From UBA9662 sp002729415 (GTDB lineage Bacteria > Poribacteria > WGA-4E > UBA9662): a DNA stretch of 64,000 bases. The position numbers and the translations under genes were made by a program. Shown one piece after another: positions 55,765 to 64,000 of the stretch. The first letter of the stretch is position 1. Every line of letters begins with the position of its first letter. Location of the stretch: NCBI GenBank assembly GCA_002729415.1, contig PBXZ01000100.1, forward strand, positions 5,463-69,462, written 5' to 3'. The notes below the pieces were generated by a model. It had not been told where the DNA came from. It saw only the letters and a list, made by a program, of their open reading frames with translations, and made no database searches.

Positions 55765-57519
55765 ATGGAAGTTCGACGGCACAATCGGGTCATCGGAATC
55801 ACTAGCGAGACTATTCGTAAATGGGAGGGCTTAGGTCGAAGTTCGACTGCTATCCTCCCCCCTCCCTACGCACCTGAGAATAACAATACGTTACACAGCA
55901 TAAAATTACTTCGTCAATTCCACCCCAGTTTCACACTCTTATTTATTACTCTCAACACGCTAATCTACTTTCTTATAGATAGTCCTTTTGACAATGAGCA
56001 AGCAAATTTGCGGAAGCTTATCCAGTTTGGAGCGTACTCCTACCCACTGATAATTCAAAATAACGAATATTGGAGACTTATTACAAGCGCCTTTCTTCAT
56101 ATTGGTTTTAGTCATTTCGTCTTTAATATTGGGCTGATCCTAATCCTAGGGCTATTAATCGAACGGATTTATGGTAGTTGGCAATACCTGATTATTTATC
56201 TGACATCAGCAGCTGCAGGAAACCTGTTGAGCCTATTTTGGATTAGAGATTCAGTCGGTGCAGGAGCCTCTGGCGCAGTTTTCGGTGTGATGGGTGTGAT
56301 GGTGGCCTATGGAATCTGGTATAAAAACAAAATCCCTAATTACCAGAAACGTATTTTCGGCTACCGTATCCTTCCGTTTATTATTTTAGACTTAATCATA
56401 GGGATTTGGATACCACAAATTAATGTTGCTGCCCATGTGGGTGGTTTTATCTGTGGTTTGATTGCAGCAGTATTTATCACACCACAGATTTATAGATCGA
56501 AAAACTCCCACCGATCCTTCCAAACCAAGGCAATTGGGATACTAGTTGGTTCCGCGACAACATGTTGTTTTGCGATTGCAATTCTCCACTCTTTTACTGA
56601 TACCCCAGATATGNTAGACGCACGGGTAGAGATTGTCATGGATACCATTAAATCTCCAAGCTCTATAATCCGCCAGTACGAAATCCGGACAAAAAGGCGA
56701 TATAATCGCCGAGACTTTGAAACACTGGAGTTACTCTATCTGGAACAATTGCAGAACGATCCTGAAAGTACAACGTGGATCAATAAACTGAAATCCTTTT
56801 ATAGCCGAGCACTTGAATCAGACCCATCTAACAAGAATTGGAATGAAAACATGCTAGCTTTATATTTCAGGAATGTGCAAGGGACGACGGATGAAGCCAC
56901 TGAATTAGCAGATTATATTGCCACTTGTAAAGGGATTGCCCGAAAACATGGTTATCACGAACCTCTCTATCGAAACCTTGAAATTTTCTTGCAACATGCA
57001 TTAACTTTGGCCCCTTATGACGATCAACCTGCTAAGCAAAACGAACTTGAGGAATTTTACTACAGCGCAATCGAAGTAGATGAAGCTAATCCAACTTGGC
57101 AAAATAACCTAGCTTGGTACTACGTCGAACGAAAGATAAAATCAGCAAAAGCAGTTACATTAGCACAAAATGCTGTTAAGCTTTCCCCCAGCANCTCAAC
57201 CTTATTGGACACANTAGCCTGGGCCTACATGCGAAACCAAAANCATATCAAATCTCTCCATGTATTTGAAGCTGTCTTCTGGAANGTATCCNAATCCAAN
57301 AAAANTAATATTTCAGAAGATCAAGCTGCAGAGAAAAGTAGTTGGCACGGCCTAACAACTTTAATCGATGGATTCAGTTCGATACCAAATAGTCACGATT
57401 TTGATCNTGCCTTTTCNGATTTTCANCGCCGTCTTTCAACTGATTTGACCCAGANCGCAGATTTCCAAGCTAAACTTACTCAAGCTTTTAACCGCTTNAA
57501 AACCCTGAGAGATAACTAA
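55765..57519 (+). CDS. Rhomboid protease fused to a C-terminal TPR-like region
   Basis: A 584-residue protein. Residues about 45-270 form a six- to seven-helix rhomboid domain with the serine motif GASGAVFGVMG and the His in VAAHVGGFICG. The rest (about 290-580) is helical and resembles TPR repeats, for example NPTWQNNLAWYYVERK and NKNWNENMLALYF, in part matching the LARKHGY pattern. Such C-terminal repeats could select substrates. The gene follows the PKD lipoprotein by 12 bases. N calls lie towards its end. Confidence 0.85.
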   Translation: MEVRRHNRVIGITSETIRKWEGLGRSSTAILPPPYAPENNNTLHSIKLLRQFHPSFTLLFITLNTLIYFLIDSPFDNEQANLRKLIQFGAYSYPLIIQNNEYWRLITSAFLHIGFSHFVFNIGLILILGLLIERIYGSWQYLIIYLTSAAAGNLLSLFWIRDSVGAGASGAVFGVMGVMVAYGIWYKNKIPNYQKRIFGYRILPFIILDLIIGIWIPQINVAAHVGGFICGLIAAVFITPQIYRSKNSHRSFQTKAIGILVGSATTCCFAIAILHSFTDTPDMXDARVEIVMDTIKSPSSIIRQYEIRTKRRYNRRDFETLELLYLEQLQNDPESTTWINKLKSFYSRALESDPSNKNWNENMLALYFRNVQGTTDEATELADYIATCKGIARKHGYHEPLYRNLEIFLQHALTLAPYDDQPAKQNELEEFYYSAIEVDEANPTWQNNLAWYYVERKIKSAKAVTLAQNAVKLSPSXSTLLDTXAWAYMRNQXHIKSLHVFEAVFWXVSXSXKXNISEDQAAEKSSWHGLTTLIDGFSSIPNSHDFDXAFXDFXRRLSTDLTQXADFQAKLTQAFNRXKTLRDN

Positions 57520-57522
57520 NCA

Positions 57523-59814
57523 ATGTCAANATACACTTTTCTAATTCTATTNATCATTCATATTCCAGAAATTATGGCACAANACANNACTNGNNATAAN
57601 GNGACTTGGAACTGGAACAGTTTTGTTTCCAATCCACTTACTATATCTGCCTTTTTCATCTTTCTCTTTGCTAGCATAAACTATCTAATCGATTTATTCA
57701 AAAAGGACAAAATTCTCAGGAAACTGCTAAAAAAATACTTGGTTTTTCAAATGAAAGATAATCGCCGCTACCGAGGAACCATGCGACTAGAAAGAGACGG
57801 AGTTGAGATCATTTCTGAAGAATCGCGTCAGAGAGGTCACGCAGCCAGTTACATTTTCAATAAAGTCGAGATGGATACTATTAAAGCCTATATTCGTTAC
57901 ATTGATTCGATGAACGAAAACGAAAAGATAGAGCGTGACTGGGATCTCAACCGAGTATATCATCCAAGCTTTTTAACACGGCTCCTTCGGAAAATTCGGA
58001 ACATTTGGGTTGCTCTGAAAGATTCAGTGAGAACAACCATCCAAATGATCTGGGGATCATTCCAAAAAATGAAAGCTTTTGAACCCATACAAACACAGAA
58101 CAGAGAAGTCAACGTCAAAACCGAGGTCGATGAGATAGAGACAAGTCTGGTTGATTATGCCCTAGATGAAAGTTATGAAAGGTTAATTGAACGGTTTATA
58201 GGCACACGTGTCAAAGTAAAAATAGAAGAAACTAAATTTACTGGTGTCAAAGTAAAAATAGAAGATGGTGTCAAAGTAAAAATAGAAGAAACTAAATTTA
58301 CTGCTATCCTCAAAGAATATAACGCAAAATACATGTACCTGATGGACATTAGGCAAGAAGATGGGCAAGGATATCCTGATCAATGGGAGGTGAATTTTAA
58401 TATTGGAGGAACTACACGAGATGAACGCGGCATGCGTTGTAGAACAGAGGGAGAGCGTCTATTTTTCGAAAACAACACCCCTTACGACATACTGATTGGA
58501 AATGTTCGGCTTCACGACGGTAGTCCAGATTTTGTGAAGGAACTTAAATATGAGTTTCGTGTTCCAGCTTTTAATGTACTGCCTATCACTCTGCGTCCAG
58601 GAGACCTAAATCAAACTGTGCCACCATTCCAGAAGATTATAACTCGGCAAAAACGAACCTACAAGAACTTCAAGCAAATTCATGTTCAGTTCAAGTCGAT
58701 TCGCGAGGCAGACATTGTTTTTCCTCGAAGGTACTGCCACATCATTGAAAGCGCTGAAAAGCATGAGACACAACTGTTGGATCTTGAAACTTTAACGGAA
58801 AACATCCTCACTCAAAAAGAAGCTACAGATATTACAATTACAGATGATAAAGGAAACCCAATTAAGGGTATTAATGTTATTCACGGATATATCACCAACA
58901 TTAATGAAGATCGAATCGATATCAAGGACATTGGGCATAGCTACGCCAGGCGTTGGTCTGTCGAACACGCCTTTAATCGTCTTGACGATAAGATGCGGCG
59001 GTTCGCATCCAAAACGGTCAAAATCCTGCCAGGCTTCCGAAAGCGAATGATAACCCAAATGGCCCTTGTGAATGCAGTAGGCCGTAAAAAATCGGAACAA
59101 AAGCCAATCGTTCCGCTCCTTTTCTCCCCTGCTTCGCCGCGAATCAAACTGCACATAAAACCTCAGATACCACTTAAAACAATTGTTCTAACTGGTAATG
59201 CCGCTGCTGTAGAATTCCCAGTCATCCAACAATTTGAAGAGATAGAAAATCACCATATCCTTTATCAGGAAACACAAAGTCTCAAATCTGTCCAGATTGC
59301 GAAATCACATATCCTTTGGATCGGTCATGGAGAAATTTACAAAGAAAAATACCAGCTAAATATTGATGCTGAACACAGGATAAAAACTTTCGTTAGCCGA
59401 GGGGGAATCGTCATAACATCAGGTCAAGACGTAACAGGTTTGCGTCGACGAAGCACTGGCTGGATTCCAGAACCACTGATAGCTACTGAACGTGAGGAAA
59501 CAACACAATTTGAACCAACGTACGCCGGAAAAAACCTGTTTCAATATCCAAATAGAATAAAATCAGGTAGCATCAAAATGGATGATATGTGGACTGGATG
59601 GAATGAAAAATTCCAACTTTATGCACACGCACACGGGAGTGATGATGCAGCAGTTCTGTTACTAAAATTCCAAGCTGGATTATACATTATCACCAGCTTG
59701 AAAAACGAAACCAGCAATGATATCGAAGTAAACCAAAAAATGATACAGAACCTAATGTATTTTGCTGTAAAGTGGTATGATCGGCAGAAACACAAAAATC
59801 TTTACTATTTCTAA
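57523..59814 (+). CDS. Large membrane protein with LSm-like segments and a GATase-like C terminus
   Basis: A 763-residue protein with a signal-like start and a membrane helix at about residues 35-55. A first LSm-like stretch (YLVFQMKDNRRYRGTMRLERDGVEI) and a second with a nested in-frame repeat (about 229-260) follow. The C-terminal quarter (from IVLTGNAAAVEFPVI) resembles glutamine-amidotransferase-like domains. I do not recognise the whole. It follows the rhomboid gene by three bases and converges on the UPF0182 gene with one base between the stops. Confidence 0.55.
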   Translation: MSXYTFLILXIIHIPEIMAQXXTXXXXTWNWNSFVSNPLTISAFFIFLFASINYLIDLFKKDKILRKLLKKYLVFQMKDNRRYRGTMRLERDGVEIISEESRQRGHAASYIFNKVEMDTIKAYIRYIDSMNENEKIERDWDLNRVYHPSFLTRLLRKIRNIWVALKDSVRTTIQMIWGSFQKMKAFEPIQTQNREVNVKTEVDEIETSLVDYALDESYERLIERFIGTRVKVKIEETKFTGVKVKIEDGVKVKIEETKFTAILKEYNAKYMYLMDIRQEDGQGYPDQWEVNFNIGGTTRDERGMRCRTEGERLFFENNTPYDILIGNVRLHDGSPDFVKELKYEFRVPAFNVLPITLRPGDLNQTVPPFQKIITRQKRTYKNFKQIHVQFKSIREADIVFPRRYCHIIESAEKHETQLLDLETLTENILTQKEATDITITDDKGNPIKGINVIHGYITNINEDRIDIKDIGHSYARRWSVEHAFNRLDDKMRRFASKTVKILPGFRKRMITQMALVNAVGRKKSEQKPIVPLLFSPASPRIKLHIKPQIPLKTIVLTGNAAAVEFPVIQQFEEIENHHILYQETQSLKSVQIAKSHILWIGHGEIYKEKYQLNIDAEHRIKTFVSRGGIVITSGQDVTGLRRRSTGWIPEPLIATEREETTQFEPTYAGKNLFQYPNRIKSGSIKMDDMWTGWNEKFQLYAHAHGSDDAAVLLLKFQAGLYIITSLKNETSNDIEVNQKMIQNLMYFAVKWYDRQKHKNLYYF
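58208..58303 (+). repeat. In-frame tandem repeat inside the LSm-like protein
   Basis: A 36-base unit (58208-58243), a 24-base truncated unit (58244-58267) and a second 36-base unit (58268-58303) begin with the same 21 bases. They encode VKVKIEETKFTG, VKVKIEDG and VKVKIEETKFTA. All lengths are multiples of three, so the reading frame is kept. Confidence 0.95.
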
Positions 59815-59815
59815 A

Positions 59816-62800
59816 CTATTCCAAACTTTTAAGCAATTTCAAATTTTCGCCGAGATCACTGAGAGCTTGAGCGGCTTCTACAAAATTGCTTTCCCCTGTC
59901 AATTTCAGGTATGCATTATACTTTTCATTTGCAAGCTTAGTGAGTTCGTCTAAAGTCAGAATAGGTCTTTCTACTATCTGGCCCGTTGTTTCTGTCTTCG
60001 GAGCAATACTGATACCAACACCAAAGATCTGCTGCAATGCTTGATCAAATGTATCTGCAGTAACCAAACGATTACCAGTATTGACTATCACAGCAACCAA
60101 TTTAGGACGATTGATGGTTTCTGGCTGTTGATATATCGGTTCCACGTAGAATAACGTATCCTCTACAGGAATCACTAGCAAATTGCCACGAATAACTTTG
60201 GTTCCCTGCTGGTTCCAGAGTGAGATCTTTTCCGACATCGCTATTTCAATATCCCCTTCAACTTGAGCAGGACCTACGACAGTTTCCCCTTTAGGCAATT
60301 TGTAGACAACCAATTGTCCGTAATGCTCTGCATCACNGCGGGCCACAAGCCAAGCATTCATTAGTTTACCCGGTTCTTCTTTTCTCTCCTGTAGTACATG
60401 CGCGGGAGATGGGGGGGAAAATGGAATCATATTGACAAATTCTGGTTTACTTTCCCCAGGTAACTTAAGAATAGCATAATAAGGAACCATCTCCTGATAC
60501 TTTGAATAGTACTTTTCATGAGGAATAACCCATCTTTGAGATCCAGAATAAAAGATTTCCGGATCCTCTACGTGATAAACTGTGTATATGGATGCTTGAA
60601 TGCGGGTCAGGTAATCTGGGTACCGAAGATGATTTTGCAGACCCGCCGGAATTTCAGATCTGCTTTTGAAGAAACTGGCATAAAACTCGATTTCATCACC
60701 GCTCTTCTCTGCAGAATATATACTGCCATCGACTGTNTCAGTTATACGCCAACCNATACTCTTTTCTTTCTTTCGGCTGGTAACCGTAACCTCTTCAGAA
60801 AGTCCCACCCCGTATTGGCCAAACCTTTCTCTAAGATCTCCCCGTATTATACCATTGTCTAGATATCTCTCTGTATCTTCATCAACNATCCGGAATAATA
60901 GTTTTTGAAAAGCCCTCTGATAAGCAATTGTAACTGGTTCTTGAACGGTTTTAGTAAAGTAGAAACCAACTTTTCCACTATAAGCGTTGACGATGGCAAC
61001 TGCAGGATTACGAATATAATTAAATCGATCAAAAATTGGCTCNGAATACAGAGGATTTTCCTTAAGCTNAGTATCATCAACATAAACCTTCGCATTGGGA
61101 TAGCTGTGACTGNTCGCATAAATATCGATAATCCACCACAATTGCCCGTCATTGCCAATCACTATGTAGGGATCCGGATCATATTCAAGGAAAGGAGCAA
61201 TATGTGACACTCGGTCAACAACCATTCTCGCTGAATCAGGCTGACGTGTGCCAATTTTTCGCCAAAAGAGGATCCTGCTTTCAGGCTTCAGATCGGAGGA
61301 AAGCAAAACACGCCCGAAATCGAAACGAATCGCAAAACAAAGTCGTCTGAACCAACCACCAATTTCTACTCCACCAAATCCCTGATATTGCTCTCGTTGA
61401 GCGGTATGATCTATCTCTTCCTGCCTGGTGTTGACAATCGCGTAATCTTTAGTTAATTCACCATAATAGACTTGTGGCCGATTTATATGTAGATTCTTAT
61501 AACTATTAGTGTAATTACTTCCCTCAATCCAGAAATTTGGGCTACTATTCCCTTCTGAAAATTCATTTACCGGCGCGATGCAAACACTGTATCCGTGGGT
61601 ATACCTTAATTTCTGACTCACCCAATCCTGTGCATCAGTTAGTCCCAACGGGTTAACTTCTCTAGCCGCAATTAAGACCTGCCAATACTTTCCGTCGACC
61701 CAATACCGATCAACATCAGTATAGGGATGAAATTGATAAAACCGTGTGATGAACTGTGAATCCATCAAGACCTCATAAAGTACCCGCCGATCCCAGAGCT
61801 GAATATTTTCTTTAACCTCAGTATTTCGATTGATCAATTCAAGTGTGGCAGCACCCCTAATTTGATCTCGTTCTTCAATTCGATCTAAAGCAAATGCACT
61901 GCGAGTAGACCTGATATGGTCGGTAAGAAATGGTTTCTCTGCCGTCAGTGGATTCGGACGAACTTGAACCAAGTAAACAAACAACGGATAAATCTGAACT
62001 AAAAGCAGGTAGCTTAATCCCCACACTATAATTAATAAATACCAAACAACCCGTTTTCTCCAAAACAAGTTGATTAAAATTGCAATGCCAGCAACAACAA
62101 CACAAACCATATAAATATGATAAGCATCAATAAGCTTATTATCAATGTAGCCGAGCCCGTCAACAATTCGCCTGATTTGATGGCCAATGCCTAGAGGTAC
62201 TCTAGATCTATATAGAACGCCCCAAATGCTAATTTGACTTCGCCATAAAGACACAGCGAGTAACATTAGCCACAGAATTACACCATGAACAACAAAATAG
62301 TGTTCAACTCGTGCCATCGTCTGAGGATCACGTCGATAATAGAAATTGTACAAAAATCCGGTCACTAGTAAGTTAACCCACATCAGCACTTTTAACCACA
62401 AACTAACCCACTGATAAACAGGAAACTTAAATAAAAAAAAACTTAGATCTTTTGGCTCATAGAAACTGAGGCTATCATTCTCTTTGACAATAGAATACGT
62501 TTTTTTATTATCTCCATCATTTATAACCCACTTAATACCTTTTCGGTTTAAACCAAAAGCTCGTAGATCCACATTTTGAGACAAAACCACACCATTTTTC
62601 TCAAATTCCCTTCTCAAGCTTTCAGTAACGCCACCTTTGTCTAAATCAGTTGCTAGTTCTTCATTAGCAACAAACAATAATTTCTGAAACACAGTTTCGG
62701 GAGTGCCTGTCCACTCTGGACCATTGTCATAACGAACAAAGTCGTCCCAGAAAAACATCATCGGGACTGCGAGAACAATCGAAATCGAGAAAATCAAGAA

Positions 62801-63211
62801 AGCCTGAAAAACGTAAAAATGCTTAGTTCGACTGCGCGTCCAACGACTAAACTCAGCTGGAATTGGACAAACACGATGCCCGACAAAGGAGTTTATCCCG
62901 ATAAATACGAGAGCAATAGCCGCGAATTTTATTAAAAGTCCCCATCGCCCTTTGAGAAGCCCCCAAAAGATATTCGCGTAACCAACATGTTCAAACCAGA
63001 GGTGTTCCGTATATAGATATGCGACTGCCGGTAAGAAGAGATAGGCAGAAATAAAGAATACTCCACACCATAACAAGTGTGCTTGTAGACGAACCTTGAG
63101 ACTTCTGATGCGCTTTGCATGCTGAAGCATCAGAACTGCAATCGTTATAGAAATAACGGTGAGAATTGCAGCAAATAAAATTTGGGCAATGGCAAGATCC
63201 GCTTTAGTCAT
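59816..63211 (-). CDS. UPF0182-family membrane protein
   Basis: A 1131-residue member of the UPF0182 (COG1615) family, present in many Gram-positive and some other bacteria, of unknown function. About seven membrane helices occupy the N-terminal 400 residues. The large extracellular or periplasmic part contains the family segments AWDRxxL-like LWDRRVLYEVLMDSQFITRFYQFHPYTDVDRYWVDG, RYTHGYSV and YEPIYQQPE. Length is at the upper end for the family. It stands 13 bases after the SLBB gene, possibly cotranscribed. Confidence 0.9.
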   Translation of the reverse strand: MTKADLAIAQILFAAILTVISITIAVLMLQHAKRIRSLKVRLQAHLLWCGVFFISAYLFLPAVAYLYTEHLWFEHVGYANIFWGLLKGRWGLLIKFAAIALVFIGINSFVGHRVCPIPAEFSRWTRSRTKHFYVFQAFLIFSISIVLAVPMMFFWDDFVRYDNGPEWTGTPETVFQKLLFVANEELATDLDKGGVTESLRREFEKNGVVLSQNVDLRAFGLNRKGIKWVINDGDNKKTYSIVKENDSLSFYEPKDLSFFLFKFPVYQWVSLWLKVLMWVNLLVTGFLYNFYYRRDPQTMARVEHYFVVHGVILWLMLLAVSLWRSQISIWGVLYRSRVPLGIGHQIRRIVDGLGYIDNKLIDAYHIYMVCVVVAGIAILINLFWRKRVVWYLLIIVWGLSYLLLVQIYPLFVYLVQVRPNPLTAEKPFLTDHIRSTRSAFALDRIEERDQIRGAATLELINRNTEVKENIQLWDRRVLYEVLMDSQFITRFYQFHPYTDVDRYWVDGKYWQVLIAAREVNPLGLTDAQDWVSQKLRYTHGYSVCIAPVNEFSEGNSSPNFWIEGSNYTNSYKNLHINRPQVYYGELTKDYAIVNTRQEEIDHTAQREQYQGFGGVEIGGWFRRLCFAIRFDFGRVLLSSDLKPESRILFWRKIGTRQPDSARMVVDRVSHIAPFLEYDPDPYIVIGNDGQLWWIIDIYAXSHSYPNAKVYVDDTXLKENPLYXEPIFDRFNYIRNPAVAIVNAYSGKVGFYFTKTVQEPVTIAYQRAFQKLLFRXVDEDTERYLDNGIIRGDLRERFGQYGVGLSEEVTVTSRKKEKSXGWRITXTVDGSIYSAEKSGDEIEFYASFFKSRSEIPAGLQNHLRYPDYLTRIQASIYTVYHVEDPEIFYSGSQRWVIPHEKYYSKYQEMVPYYAILKLPGESKPEFVNMIPFSPPSPAHVLQERKEEPGKLMNAWLVARXDAEHYGQLVVYKLPKGETVVGPAQVEGDIEIAMSEKISLWNQQGTKVIRGNLLVIPVEDTLFYVEPIYQQPETINRPKLVAVIVNTGNRLVTADTFDQALQQIFGVGISIAPKTETTGQIVERPILTLDELTKLANEKYNAYLKLTGESNFVEAAQALSDLGENLKLLKSLE

Positions 63212-63224
63212 CAGATAATTTCTG

Positions 63225-63689
63225 CTACTTAGTTAGTTGACGAACAAGCAAGAGGGTTGCCCCTGTAACAAGAGCCATTCGCACCAGTTCAATCACCTGT
63301 CCCCAAGTATCACTGACCTTTTCAACCATAACGCTTGTTGGTACAACGACAACATCACCACTTTCAATTTGCTTCACCTTATCATTGCGATACGCTAGAC
63401 CATTAGCCTTCAAAACGTATACACTTTCCACGTCTGCGTCTCTCGCATAACTGCCAGCCATTTCAATATAATCAATCAATTTATTCTTGGATTGATAAAT
63501 AAAGGAACTCGGATGGAGAACAGCACCAGTTACCAGCACAGTCTGCCGTTCTTTCGGAATTACCAAATAATCTCCGTCTCTCATGATAGGATCGATATCC
63601 GAACCTTGGGTCTCCAGAATTTGAGAGAGATTAAGAAAAACCCGGTGGTTTGGAATTATTTCTTCGATTTTTCGCGCTGGTGTGACCAA
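63225..63689 (-). CDS. SLBB-domain protein, N-terminally truncated
   Basis: A 154-residue C-terminal piece of a polysaccharide-export-like SLBB protein. PIMRDGDYLVIPK and VTGAVLHPSSFIY are the soluble-ligand-binding-beta-grasp pattern, followed by a membrane helix at the end (LVRMALVTGATLLLV). There is no ATG: the frame is open back to a stop at 63773-63771, and TTG 63689 is the only start candidate. No signal peptide or polysaccharide-export (PES) domain remains. It is either truncated or broken by a sequence error upstream. Confidence 0.7.
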   Translation of the reverse strand: MVTPARKIEEIIPNHRVFLNLSQILETQGSDIDPIMRDGDYLVIPKERQTVLVTGAVLHPSSFIYQSKNKLIDYIEMAGSYARDADVESVYVLKANGLAYRNDKVKQIESGDVVVVPTSVMVEKVSDTWGQVIELVRMALVTGATLLLVRQLTK

Positions 63690-63907
63690 ACTAATTTCAG
63701 GACCCTGTGAACTCTGGACTACTGTCGATCTAGAATTTGGTAATGCTTGAGAAGATATTCCAGATTTTGATTATGAAATTTTGGAACAGTCTACAGTCGA
63801 AAACAAGAAAGTATCACCTTATGTTGTTAATTCCGAGGGAAAGGTAGAGCAGTTGACAGCTGTGGTATGACATAAAATAACACCATAAAATTTTACATCT
63901 TTCAGGT

Positions 63908-64000
63908 CTACCCCTGTTCTGCGGCAAGTTGATACCACTTGACTGCTTCCTTGTAATTTTTTGGAACTACTTGGTGGTATTGCGCATCATCATTTCCTTG
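63908..64000 (-). CDS. Sel1-repeat protein, C-terminal end (partial)
   Basis: Thirty codons ending at TAG 63910-63908 read as the tail of a Sel1-like repeat: DDAQYHQVVP..YKEAVKWYQLAAEQG, with the diagnostic EAVKWYxLAAEQG. The gene runs off the right edge of the window. Such proteins act in signalling or envelope processes in many bacteria. Confidence 0.75.
   Translation of the reverse strand, partial: QGNDDAQYHQVVPKNYKEAVKWYQLAAEQG

Noticed and set aside
63748..63870. A second possible UGA-containing gene on the plus strand (GNA, TGA, EDIPDFDYEILEQ...)
   Set aside because: The part before the TGA is antisense to the SLBB gene, no start or UxxC-like motif is present and no SECIS-like hairpin was seen; it is better read as a fragment.
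1..64000. CRISPR arrays, insertion sequences, prophage genes
   Set aside because: No regularly spaced repeats, transposase or phage motifs were seen anywhere in the window.

Overview
The window is a 64 kb piece of an AT-rich (roughly 40% GC) Gram-negative-type bacterial chromosome with many scattered single N calls, so it reads like a metagenome or single-cell consensus. Several features fit Candidatus Poribacteria or a close relative: three intact phytanoyl-CoA-dioxygenase-like (PhyH) genes plus one decayed copy, an M81/MlrC peptidase, RraA, SMP-30, Gfo/Idh/MocA and DUF1080-type genes, microcompartment vertex proteins and a UPF0182 protein. The assignment is inferred from gene content, not from a marker gene.

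Left part (0-12 kb): the end of an ABC-type membrane system (FtsX-like permease end, ATPase, beta-barrel-like protein) meets a long leftward operon: secD, secF, a membrane/SPOR protein, a histidine kinase, an NtrC-type regulator, a cyclase-family enzyme and a laminin-G/DUF1080-like exported protein. A tRNA-Arg(CCU), apt and a polyprenyl-glycosyltransferase/EamA pair lie upstream of it.

Middle (12-32 kb): erpA has a consensus sigma-70 promoter and is divergent from the glycosyltransferase. After a large VWA membrane protein comes selA, whose stop overlaps the ATG of an ArsC/Spx-like gene at 14811-15170. That gene is interrupted by an in-frame UGA followed by a bacterial-SECIS-like hairpin, so I read it as a selenoprotein. 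A K+ channel gene is divergent from selA. Next is a riboflavin operon (ribD with a one-base frameshift, ribE, ribBA, ribH), then hisH, a second kinase/NtrC-type pair, two tandem EutN/CcmL vertex proteins, a rhomboid protease and a lipoprotein. DNA polymerase X, trmFO, a Gfo/Idh oxidoreductase and dusB follow.

Accessory catabolic part (33-54 kb): SMP-30 lactonase, PhyH enzymes, an MFS transporter, RraA, an amidohydrolase pair, MlrC-like peptidase, a peptide-type solute-binding protein, a HAD hydrolase, 6-phosphogluconate dehydrogenase, MazG-like, MurJ, RimK-like ligase, Gfo/Idh and a 2H phosphoesterase. Stretches around 36.5-37.5 kb and 40.3-44.7 kb are gene-poor, and one contains a decayed PhyH gene.

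Right end (55-64 kb): a Cys-anchored lipoprotein with PKD-like repeats, a rhomboid protease fused to a TPR-like region and a large membrane protein with LSm-like segments form a rightward cluster. It converges on a UPF0182 gene preceded by an N-terminally truncated SLBB gene and the tail of a Sel1-repeat gene.
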